NCBI GenBank assembly: GCA_902782655.1
Contig: CACZNY010000211.1
Location: forward strand, 1 to 6,271
DNA from: an uncultured Lachnospiraceae bacterium
Lineage (GTDB): Bacteria > Bacillota > Clostridia > Lachnospirales > Lachnospiraceae
Reading direction: 5' to 3'
DNA: 6,271 nucleotides
Below the pieces are notes generated by a model, which had not been told where the DNA came from, ran no database searches, and worked only from the letters and a program-made list of their open reading frames with translations. How positions within the stretch are numbered: the stretch's first letter is position 1; every line of letters starts with the position of its first letter. The translations under genes and the position numbers were made by a program. This document shows, one piece after another, positions 1 to 5,914 of the stretch.

Positions 1-2561
1 CCCTGCACAAGTCTGCCTGCGGGGGCCTCCCTGCCGAAAAGAACCGCTGCCACGGCATCTCCCATGTATTCCGAGCCGGAAGCAGAAAGCAGCAGGGCGT
101 CAACCCTTTTCTCTGCGCCAGCCATAGTATAGGGATAGTTTGTAAGCAGCACGGTTATTATTTTTTTCCCGGATTTTAGGAATGCATCCAGAAGCCTCTG
201 CTGATAGGGGGGCAGCGCCAGAGTACTCCTGTCAAAATCCTCCCTGGCCGGTACCATGGGATTACACCCTAAGACCAATATCACAGTATCAGCATCTTTT
301 GTGTCCTTTACCGCCTGCGCGACACCGTCAAATACCTTTTCTATTATATACGACACCGATGGCAGAGCAGCATCTGCCTTTATTTGACCTGCAGCATTAA
401 CTCTTACGGGCTCATTGAATCTGTCCACCAGCTTCATGCCGTTTTCTGCATCCTTAAGACGGAACTTACAGGTTACAAACCAATCAAAGACATCGTCCCT
501 GTCAGCCGCAAGCATTCCTGTTTCATCGTCTGGAACTTCGTGATCTATACTCTGTATATATTTTCCGGTTGAAACGCTTCTTATCGTGCAGAAGCCTTCT
601 CCCCAGTCCTGGATATAAAACAGATCGCCGTTTTCAGGTTCTGTCAGACCTATGCTTCCATCCTCTTCTATGTGCCAGGCTCTGTCCCCGACACATATCC
701 TGTATTTGTCAAGCCCCCTTACAGGTGTCATCTTCCTGCCAAGCAGAGCGGATATGCCGTCTGCAACTGTATGCCTGAACGGAGGTATGCCGCCATACCA
801 GTCACCGAGCCATTCGTCTGCAAGAGGGCCTGCTATGGCAATGCTGTCTGCCTTTCCGGGATCAAGCGGCAGGCTCTGGTTTTTGTTTTCAAGCAAAACA
901 AGGGACTCTTCTGAAAGCCTCCTGCATATCGCCCTTGCTTCGTCAGTATCCAATGCGCCGGCATCCTCATATGGGCTGCTTCCCTCAGGGTCATATATAC
1001 CAAGCTTCATACCTACCATCAGAATATTTCCAAGTGCCACGTCCAGCTCTTTTTCCGATAACAGGGAAAGTTCAAGAGCATCTCTGAGCGCCAGCTCCAC
1101 TTTTTCCGGCTTTTCGGTCATGCTGTCTACTCCCGCCCTTACAGAAGCCGCAAGGCATTCCGCCAGGGTTCCGTATTCATGGTGGAATTCCTTAAGATGA
1201 TTCATGGCAAAGCCGTCGCTTACGGCATGAAAGAGGCCGTATTTATCCTTCAACAGTGACTGCACCTCTTTATCCATCATGCCCGGAACACCGTTTACCC
1301 TGTTATAAGCTGTCATGACCCCAAGAGCTCCACCATCGCGTATTATCTTCAGGAAGGCAGGAAGATAATAATCGAATTTATCCTTCAGGCTTATGGAGGA
1401 GTCTGCAAAAAATCTGCCGTTTTCTACATTATTTGCAAAATAATGTTTAAGAGTCGCGGCGCACATCACATAATCCTTATCATCGCCTCTCATACCCTTC
1501 ACGTATGCAGCGGCATTTTCTCCCGTAAGATGAGGATCCTCTCCATACCCTTCTTCATTTCTGCCCCAGCGCGGATCACGCTCCATATCCACTGTCGGAG
1601 CCCATCGGGAAAGACCGGTCATCCTGTGCCTCTTATAGCAGGCTCTAGCTTCTGTCCCTACGATCCTCCCGGCCTCCTGCATCAGCTCCTTATCCCAGGC
1701 CGCGCTCATCCCTATGGGATTGGGAAAGGAAGTGGTCACATCTGGTTCCGTTATGCCGTTTTGGATATTTCTTGCTTCCACCCCATGAGCCGCCTCTCCT
1801 CCAAGCACGAAGCCCTCCACACCAAGTCTTCCCACCCCATGCTCCGGATGGGAATAAAGAATAATCTTCTCTTCCATCGTCATATGCGATAAAAGCCAGT
1901 TTATCCTTTCTTCATGCGTAAGTGCAGGATCATGGAAGCTGTTGCTTATCCCGTCATCTGCAGCCAGCAGCCTGTCAATATATCCAAGCAATACCTCCTC
2001 AGAATAAATCACCCTGCCTTCCATTCCGAGCTTTCTGCCTCCGTCAACATTATCCTGACGATCGTCAAAAAAAATACATTCGGATGGATCCAGTGAGTAT
2101 TTTCTGAAGAGATCCTCATAAATCTCCCGGCCCGGTTTCAGGTGGTGGGTTTCAAAGGAAACAATATGACCGTCCAGATCATTAAGAAAGGGCAGACCCT
2201 TCGTATGAACCTGCAGCATCCTGCTGGAATAATTAGACAGCAGATATATACGGTATCCGGCAGCTTTAAGCTCATGAATCTTATCCCAAACTCTCTGTCT
2301 AGGAAGCGGCATCCTCTCCAGATGCCCGAAAATGTATCTTATATGTTCCTCATCTTTGGGATATTTCCTTACATAATCCTCCAGAACATCGTCAAAGGGT
2401 CTAAGCTCTATGTCAAATTCAAGCCATAAAGGGTCATGGAACAGCCTGTTCGCAAAAGCTCTTGCCTCTTCTTCCCGAGGAAGCGTCTCCATGATGAGCT
2501 CCAGCCATCTGTACGAGAGCAAAACCCCTCCCACATCAAAGATCACATTTTTATATTTCAT
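1..2561 (-). CDS. HAD phosphatase-like domain fused to a GH3 beta-glycosidase (partial, C-terminus beyond window)
   Basis: One uninterrupted frame of 853 visible codons joins two enzymes. Residues 1-205 are a HAD-IA hydrolase: motif I FDVGGVLL (nucleophile D9, with Gly where the usual second Asp sits), motif II LLSN (S109), motif III K142 in LKPGREIY, and motif IV FFDD (D166/D167). This pattern matches YihX-type glucose-1-phosphate phosphatases. From D211 a GH3 enzyme begins (DPALTHEERI, MTMEEKI), with GYGEDP (G340-P343), KHYFANN (K372-H373), probable nucleophile D449 in AVSDGFAM, and a second domain from about 545 (EESLVLLENK). In that domain, REDFDR at 773-778 includes E774, a possible acid/base. 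An inserted module occupies about 617-722. There is no signal peptide, so the protein is probably cytoplasmic and acts on imported beta-glycosides. I chose the ATG at 2561 over the in-frame ATG at 2570 because GGGAGA lies 9 nt before it but touches the other. Substrate is unknown; beta-glucoside or beta-xyloside are both possible. Confidence 0.9.
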   Translation of the reverse strand, partial: MKYKNVIFDVGGVLLSYRWLELIMETLPREEEARAFANRLFHDPLWLEFDIELRPFDDVLEDYVRKYPKDEEHIRYIFGHLERMPLPRQRVWDKIHELKAAGYRIYLLSNYSSRMLQVHTKGLPFLNDLDGHIVSFETHHLKPGREIYEDLFRKYSLDPSECIFFDDRQDNVDGGRKLGMEGRVIYSEEVLLGYIDRLLAADDGISNSFHDPALTHEERINWLLSHMTMEEKIILYSHPEHGVGRLGVEGFVLGGEAAHGVEARNIQNGITEPDVTTSFPNPIGMSAAWDKELMQEAGRIVGTEARACYKRHRMTGLSRWAPTVDMERDPRWGRNEEGYGEDPHLTGENAAAYVKGMRGDDKDYVMCAATLKHYFANNVENGRFFADSSISLKDKFDYYLPAFLKIIRDGGALGVMTAYNRVNGVPGMMDKEVQSLLKDKYGLFHAVSDGFAMNHLKEFHHEYGTLAECLAASVRAGVDSMTEKPEKVELALRDALELSLLSEKELDVALGNILMVGMKLGIYDPEGSSPYEDAGALDTDEARAICRRLSEESLVLLENKNQSLPLDPGKADSIAIAGPLADEWLGDWYGGIPPFRHTVADGISALLGRKMTPVRGLDKYRICVGDRAWHIEEDGSIGLTEPENGDLFYIQDWGEGFCTIRSVSTGKYIQSIDHEVPDDETGMLAADRDDVFDWFVTCKFRLKDAENGMKLVDRFNEPVRVNAAGQIKADAALPSVSYIIEKVFDGVAQAVKDTKDADTVILVLGCNPMVPAREDFDRSTLALPPYQQRLLDAFLKSGKKIITVLLTNYPYTMAGAEKRVDALLLSASGSEYMGDAVAAVLFGREAPAGRLVQ
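396..713 (-). other. Inserted module within the GH3 C-terminal domain (fascin-like beta-trefoil, tentative)
   Basis: About 105 residues (617-722) interrupt the GH3 alpha/beta sandwich between the IAGPLADEW strand region and the VILVLGCNPM strand. The segment is rich in aromatics and short beta-like stretches, with phrases such as TIRSVSTGKYIQ and VFDWFVTCKFRL. These resemble fascin-like or ricin-like beta-trefoil repeats (a 'tabulated surface residue, GKY, W-F' rhythm). GH3 enzymes are known to take insertions here, PA14 being the best known, and these usually shape or cover the active site. I infer a role in substrate recognition. The fold assignment rests only on motif resemblance and could be wrong. 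Confidence 0.45.
1947..2561 (-). other. HAD-IA (YihX-like) domain of the fusion protein
   Basis: About 205 residues with all four HAD motifs in order (D9, S109, K142, D166/D167) and a helical cap between about 16 and 85. The motif I form D-V-G in place of D-x-D, the LSN motif followed by small residues, and the KPGREIY...FFDD spacing are all features of E. coli YihX (FDLGNV, LSNTN, KPEARIY, FFDDN). YihX is known to dephosphorylate alpha-glucose-1-phosphate. The catalytic residues are present, so I infer an active domain rather than a relic. The true substrate could be another sugar phosphate or small phosphoester. The domain keeps its normal length, ending near YIDRLLA, and only a few residues separate it from the GH3 start. 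Confidence 0.8.
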
Positions 2562-2570
2562 TCGTCCCAT

Positions 2571-2576
2571 TCTCCC
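2571..2576 (-). promoter_or_regulatory. Ribosome binding site that decides the HAD-GH3 start
   Basis: On the minus strand GGGAGA sits 9 nt before the ATG at 2561 and directly touches the ATG at 2570, so initiation at 2561 is favoured. The resulting N-terminus, MKYKNVIFD, is the usual short lead into HAD motif I. A TATAAA sequence at 2594-2589 could be a -10 element, but no matching -35 was found. Confidence 0.55.
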
Positions 2577-2604
2577 ACGCTGCTGTGCTTTATACAAATA
2601 ATGA

Positions 2605-2637
2605 CAGAACCTTGCGGACTTAGCCTGCAAGGTTCTG
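2605..2637 (-). terminator. Hairpin after glgD, probable transcription terminator
   Basis: The arms CAGAACCTTGC (2605-2615) and GCAAGGTTCTG (2627-2637) are perfect 11-bp complements around an 11-nt loop, and two further G-C pairs are possible with one bulged base. It lies 30 bp past the glgD stop and 44 bp before the HAD-GH3 start. Reading the minus strand, the sequence after the stem is TCATTATTTGTAT, which is U-rich but not a clean U run, so termination may be partial. It could let some glgCD transcripts read through into the fusion gene. Confidence 0.6.
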
Positions 2638-2667
2638 ATTTATCATACCGAAGAAAAATATATCATC

Positions 2668-3783
2668 CTAAAGGGTATCGCCTCTCATGACGTAGCCCGG
2701 ATTATCAAGCGGCGCGATTATCTTTTTGATATTCAGCACCTTCGCCCACTTGTCAACGACCTGGCCTTCAAGCTTCACACCCTCACCTATGACTGCATGT
2801 CCGAGTATTACGCAATTCTTCACGGAAGCGCCCTTCCTTATTTCGACACCACGTCCTATAACGCTGTTTTCTATGGATCCCTCTATCACACAGCCGTTCG
2901 CAACCACGGAATTCTTTACCCTTGAGCCTTTTACATATCTTACCGGGCAGGCATCGGTAGTTACTGTGTATATCGGCCAGTCATCCGTGAAAAGATCATT
3001 GGCCTTCTTAAAATCAAGCAGCTCCAGATTTGCATCGAAATAGCTCTTGAAATCAGTTACTGCCGAGAAGAATCCTTTATGGGCTATGCCCCTTATATCC
3101 AGATCCTCATTCTCTTCATTTATGATATCGACAAGCCTGTACACGGAGGATATCTTCTGTGCTTTAAATATCAGCTTGATAAACAGCTCTCTGGTCATCA
3201 CATAGGTATCCATAAAAATGTTTGCATCGGGGGTCGATCCGTCATTCCAGTCTATCGACTTGATGCCTCTCTGCCTGTTAAGGGAAACCGTCCGGCAGTT
3301 TCTGAAGGATTTGTCAGCATTATCCACCTTGTGGTACAGAAGGGTGATGTCCGCTCCTGATGCGATATGCTCCTCCAAAAACTGGCCATAGTCCTCCTTA
3401 AAGATCATGTATCCCGGTGTGATTATCACATACTGCTCCCTGGCCAGCTCTATCTGATCCATATTATCCGCAAAAGCACGGATATCTGTATTATAGATCT
3501 CATTGACCTTTGAATCCTGGTTGAAGAGCAGCTGCAGCTTGCCTCTTTTTGAATTTATGTTATATGTACGTCCGGTACCGAGATGCTCTGCTAAAGATCT
3601 GGGATTCTGGCTCACATATACCTGCATGTGTTCTATGTCGCTGTTTGACATATTAGATACGGGAAAGTCCACTATCCTGTATCTTCCAAGGAATGAAAAC
3701 GCCGATATCGGGCGGAACTGATTCATCCCGTGAACTCTCATATTATTTGCCGACGGAGTGATTATTCCTAAAGCTTTTGGCAT
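2668..3783 (-). CDS. glgD: GlgD, non-catalytic/regulatory subunit of ADP-glucose pyrophosphorylase
   Basis: A 371-residue paralogue of GlgC with the same architecture: a nucleotidyltransferase-like domain (1 to about 265) and a left-handed beta-helix (about 283-350, hexapeptide-like repeats such as CVIEGSIENSVIGRGVEI). The N-terminal scaffold is retained (FLGRYRIVDFPVSN, 31-44), but the catalytic parts are lost. The glycine-rich NTP loop is replaced by ITPSANNMRVHGM, the catalytic Asp of the GDHIYK motif is replaced (ITPGYMIFKEDY, Tyr at about 125), and there is no EKP sugar-phosphate lysine motif. In Bacillota, GlgD is known to pair with GlgC and raise or modulate its activity in glycogen synthesis. 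The gene begins at the base after the glgC stop (TAAATG), with AGGGGG 8 nt upstream inside the glgC 3' end. It is therefore almost certainly co-transcribed and translationally coupled, which fits a fixed-ratio heteromer. Cytoplasmic. Confidence 0.96.
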   Translation of the reverse strand: MPKALGIITPSANNMRVHGMNQFRPISAFSFLGRYRIVDFPVSNMSNSDIEHMQVYVSQNPRSLAEHLGTGRTYNINSKRGKLQLLFNQDSKVNEIYNTDIRAFADNMDQIELAREQYVIITPGYMIFKEDYGQFLEEHIASGADITLLYHKVDNADKSFRNCRTVSLNRQRGIKSIDWNDGSTPDANIFMDTYVMTRELFIKLIFKAQKISSVYRLVDIINEENEDLDIRGIAHKGFFSAVTDFKSYFDANLELLDFKKANDLFTDDWPIYTVTTDACPVRYVKGSRVKNSVVANGCVIEGSIENSVIGRGVEIRKGASVKNCVILGHAVIGEGVKLEGQVVDKWAKVLNIKKIIAPLDNPGYVMRGDTL

Positions 3784-4923
3784 TTACTCCACCCCCTTTA
3801 CATCATGATCTACCAGAAGGATCTCCGCACTGTTTGCTGATCCTACCTTTGCGCCTTTTCCTATCTTCACGCCGTTGGCCACAAGAGCCCTGGTGACTTT
3901 CGCTCCCTCCGCCACCTCTGTTCCGGGCATAAGCACCGTATCCTTGACGACTGCCCCCGGTGCAACCCTGGCATTGGTGAATAAAACAGAATTGATAACT
4001 TTTCCGTTTACAACGCAGCCCTGTGTGATATATGCCGTATCGATCTCTGCCTCCGGCCCTATATACTGTGGCAGATCAGTGGGATCTTCAGAATAGATCC
4101 TCCATGAATAATCCGAAAGATTCAGCTCACTGGCATGATCTAAAAGATCCATGTTCGCCTCCCAAAGTGAATCGATCGTTCCTACATCCTTCCAGTAGCC
4201 CTTGAACCTGTATGCATATACATTCTTGCCTGCATCCATGAGAGCAGGTATTATATCCTTTCCGAAATCATGACTGGAATCATCATTTTTTGCATCAGCG
4301 AGAAGAAGCTTTCTAAGAGTTTTCCAGGTGAAAATATATATACCCATAGAAGCCAGATTGCTCTTCGGATGAGCGGGCTTTTCCTGAAACTCATAGATCT
4401 TGTCATTTTCGTCGGCGTTCATGATTCCGAACCTGCTGGCCTCCTTCATGGGCACGCCTATGACAGCTATGGTAGCATCGGACTTGCGCTCTTTATGATA
4501 TTTGAGCATCTTCGCGTAATTCATTTTGTAGATGTGATCTCCGGAAAGCACCAGCAGGTATTCCGGATTATAGTTATCGATGAAATCGATATTCTGAGTG
4601 ATGGCATCCGCTGTTCCCTTGTAGACATCCAGCTCTGCGTCCGCCTTCTCCCTGGGAGCGATGGCAAAAACTCCCGAATCCCTGGAATCAAGCCCCCAGT
4701 ACCTGCCCTGGGATACATACGAACTTAAGAGTACCGGCTCATACTGCGTAAGCACGCCGACAACATCAAGACCTGAGTTTGCACAGTTAGAAAGCGGGAA
4801 ATCGATGATCCTGTATCTTCCCCCAAAAGATACCGCAGGCTTTGCTATCTTGCTGGTCAGAGCTTTCAGCCTGCTGCCCCTTCCGCCTGCCAGGATCATG
4901 GCAAGCATTTCTGTCTGCTTCAT
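3784..4923 (-). CDS. glgC: GlgC, glucose-1-phosphate adenylyltransferase (ADP-glucose pyrophosphorylase, catalytic subunit)
   Basis: Catalyses glucose-1-phosphate + ATP to ADP-glucose + PPi, the committed step of bacterial glycogen synthesis, in the cytoplasm. At 379 residues it has the normal length for Bacillota (E. coli's is about 430). Visible motifs: the NTP-binding loop [13 protein letters not shown] (11-23), [19 protein letters not shown] (28-46), GTADAITQN (103-111), the catalytic LSGDHIYKM with D129, FQEKP with K182 (equivalent of the E. coli glucose-1-phosphate lysine K195), SSHDFGKD (216-223), GYWKDVGT (242-249), and a C-terminal left-handed beta-helix. K25 aligns with E. coli K39, a lysine involved in activator response. 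Whether this enzyme responds to fructose bisphosphate cannot be read from the sequence. The start is well fixed: an in-frame TGA directly precedes the ATG and AGGGGG lies 8 nt upstream. It abuts glgD, and its own promoter is likely in the 127-bp upstream gap. Confidence 0.98.
   Translation of the reverse strand: MKQTEMLAMILAGGRGSRLKALTSKIAKPAVSFGGRYRIIDFPLSNCANSGLDVVGVLTQYEPVLLSSYVSQGRYWGLDSRDSGVFAIAPREKADAELDVYKGTADAITQNIDFIDNYNPEYLLVLSGDHIYKMNYAKMLKYHKERKSDATIAVIGVPMKEASRFGIMNADENDKIYEFQEKPAHPKSNLASMGIYIFTWKTLRKLLLADAKNDDSSHDFGKDIIPALMDAGKNVYAYRFKGYWKDVGTIDSLWEANMDLLDHASELNLSDYSWRIYSEDPTDLPQYIGPEAEIDTAYITQGCVVNGKVINSVLFTNARVAPGAVVKDTVLMPGTEVAEGAKVTRALVANGVKIGKGAKVGSANSAEILLVDHDVKGVE
3792..3797 (-). 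promoter_or_regulatory. Ribosome binding site of glgD inside the glgC 3' end
   Basis: AGGGGG lies 8 nt before the glgD ATG and overlaps the last glgC codons. A second, nearer GGAG (3790-3787) is only 3 nt from the start and is probably too close. The same AGGGGGT with the same 8-nt spacing precedes glgC, so the two subunits may be translated at similar rates. Confidence 0.7.
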
Positions 4924-4931
4924 TCACATTA

Positions 4932-4937
4932 CCCCCT
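4932..4937 (-). promoter_or_regulatory. Ribosome binding site of glgC
   Basis: AGGGGG is placed 8 nt before the ATG at 4923. An in-frame TGA immediately before that ATG excludes any longer protein, so the start is unambiguous. Confidence 0.75.
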
Positions 4938-5003
4938 GTAATCCTTATTGATGCCATAAAGAAAATATACTGAAGGCACGGCACCGATACCTTCTAATAT
5001 CTT

Positions 5004-5037
5004 ATTCTACTATACCATTGTTTTGTATACAACAGAA
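5004..5037 (-). promoter_or_regulatory. Probable glgC-glgD promoter with extended -10
   Basis: On the minus strand TGGTATAGT (5017-5009) forms an extended -10 (TG-n-TATAGT, one mismatch to TATAAT). The -35 for this reading would be TTCTGT at 5037-5032, which is poor, but extended -10 promoters tolerate that. An alternative is TTGTAT (5032-5027), 17 nt, then TAGAAT (5009-5004). Both place transcription start near 5000, giving a leader of roughly 75 nt before glgC. The choice between them is uncertain. Confidence 0.5.
5023..5032. promoter_or_regulatory. Palindromic candidate operator TTGTATACAA upstream of glgC
   Basis: A perfect 10-bp palindrome overlaps or sits beside the -35 region of the proposed glgC promoter. 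The GT-n-TAC-like core resembles operator half-sites bound by some GntR-family repressors. This is resemblance only: no regulator gene is in the window, and a 10-bp AT-rich palindrome can arise by chance. Confidence 0.35.
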
Positions 5038-5050
5038 ATCGTAATAAGAG

Positions 5051-5518
5051 CTACAGCACTTCTTCCATGCCGTAAAGCTGTATTTTCATGCCCATGGCAT
5101 TATAAAAGCTTTTTGCGCTCTCATTGTTTTCCCAGACATGAAGGGTCAGATTATAGAAGCCGTTAGCCTTAGCCCAGTTCCTTACATATTCGTACAGCGC
5201 CCTGCCCACATGCCTTCCTCTTATATTCTCATCGACGCAAAGATCATCGATATAAAGGGTCTTATGCGGCGGTTCGTTAAAGCCCTTATGCTCCTCTGCA
5301 GCCGTAAAACAGTACCCCATGAAAGAGCCGTCGTCATCATATGCCGCAAATATCGGCCGGCTGTCATCCTTTAATATTACCGACAGCTCTTCTTCTGTAT
5401 ATTTACGGTTCCCGGCTATGAAAAGATCCGGTCTTAAATCGGCATGTACCTTACATACCTGTTCAAGGAGTCTTTCGATATCCGGCAGATCTTTTGTTTC
5501 TGCCCGCCCTATCTTCAT
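5051..5518 (-). CDS. GNAT family N-acetyltransferase, substrate unknown
   Basis: A 155-residue single-domain GNAT protein of normal length. It opens with the typical first strand and helix (MKIGRAETKDLPDIERLLEQ). The acetyl-CoA pyrophosphate-binding motif A is RHVGRA (R102-A107, fitting R/Q-x-x-G-x-G/A) after strand LYIDDLCVDENIRG. Motif B follows: LTLHVWENNESAKSFYNAMG (124-143), with the usual Asn, Ala and Tyr that close the active site. The HADLRPDLF...KYTEEEL segment (25-45) is a recurring signature of a clostridial GNAT subgroup whose acceptor is not established. Its ATG overlaps the mscL TGA by 4 bases (ATGA), with only a weak AAGGGA upstream. I infer translation by coupling to mscL. No membrane segment or secretion signal; cytoplasmic. 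It could acetylate a small amine or a protein N-terminus; the sequence does not decide. Confidence 0.92.
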   Translation of the reverse strand: MKIGRAETKDLPDIERLLEQVCKVHADLRPDLFIAGNRKYTEEELSVILKDDSRPIFAAYDDDGSFMGYCFTAAEEHKGFNEPPHKTLYIDDLCVDENIRGRHVGRALYEYVRNWAKANGFYNLTLHVWENNESAKSFYNAMGMKIQLYGMEEVL

Positions 5519-5913
5519 TTTTTCAGGGAATCCCTTATCTCCCTTAAAAGAAGGATCTCCTCAGAAGGCTCCGCCTCTGCTTCCTCTTCCTTCTGCTTTT
5601 TTGCCAGCTTTTCAGCCTTTTCCTTCATTGTATTGAACGCCTTGATTATCAGGAATAGAACGACTGCAGTTATAAGAAAATTGATAACTGCCTGAATGAA
5701 ATTTCCAAACATGATCCGGGCGTCGCCTATACCGACTGAAAGTGCCGAAAAATCCATCCCTCCGCAAAGCAGACCGATGATCGGCCCTATGATATCGTCT
5801 ACTATCGAAGTTATGATGGACGTGAATGCACCGCCTATGATGATACCTACAGCCATCATCATGGCATTGCCTTTTGATATGAACTCCTTAAATTCCTTAA
5901 ATAATGCTTTCAT
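5515..5913 (-). CDS. mscL: MscL, large-conductance mechanosensitive channel
   Basis: A 132-residue membrane protein that assembles as a pentameric pore opened by membrane tension, releasing solutes during hypo-osmotic shock. The N-terminal amphipathic helix and first membrane segment carry the family signature (EFKEFISKGNAMMMAVGIII, 7-26, continuing to DDIIGPIIGLL). Membrane segments are about 17-45 and 70-92, with a short outer loop (about 50-69). A charged linker rich in Lys, Glu and Ala (96-118) leads to the conserved C-terminal bundle helix (EEILLLREIRDSLKK, 118-132). Length is normal. The outer loop is on the short side compared with E. coli, as in many Gram-positive homologues. The ATG is 1 base after the carB stop, and AGGAG lies 7 nt upstream inside the last carB codons. 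The end overlaps the GNAT start by 4 bases, so the three genes probably share a transcript. Confidence 0.97.
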   Translation of the reverse strand: MKALFKEFKEFISKGNAMMMAVGIIIGGAFTSIITSIVDDIIGPIIGLLCGGMDFSALSVGIGDARIMFGNFIQAVINFLITAVVLFLIIKAFNTMKEKAEKLAKKQKEEEAEAEPSEEILLLREIRDSLKK

Positions 5914-5914
5914 T

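Noticed and set aside
652..1200. 182-codon plus-strand open frame
   Set aside because: It lies antisense to the GH3 domain, has serine-rich low-complexity composition with no recognisable family, and the minus frame shows strong GH3 motifs throughout.
1443..1892. 149-codon plus-strand open frame
   Set aside because: It is a shadow of the GH3 catalytic domain (GYGEDP, KHYFANN) on the other strand; no ribosome site or family resemblance.
2559..2570. Start of the fusion protein at the ATG at 2570
   Set aside because: The only ribosome-site-like sequence touches this ATG with no spacer, while it is 9 nt from the in-frame ATG at 2561.
2589..2594. TATAAA as a promoter for HAD-GH3
   Set aside because: No -35 at a workable distance and no extended -10 TG-n; too weak to list as a promoter.
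4270..4728. 152-codon plus-strand open frame
   Set aside because: It is antisense to glgC, where all conserved motifs are accounted for on the minus strand.
4787..4984. 65-codon minus-strand frame overlapping the glgC start
   Set aside because: It is out of frame with glgC, covers the glgC NTP-binding loop and the intergenic leader, and its product resembles nothing. It could only be a leader peptide by speculation.
5001..5049. 7-bp inverted repeat TCTTATT / AATAAGA after the GNAT gene as a terminator
   Set aside because: The arms are AT-only apart from one pair, the loop is over 30 nt, and it spans the glgC promoter; no stable hairpin is expected.
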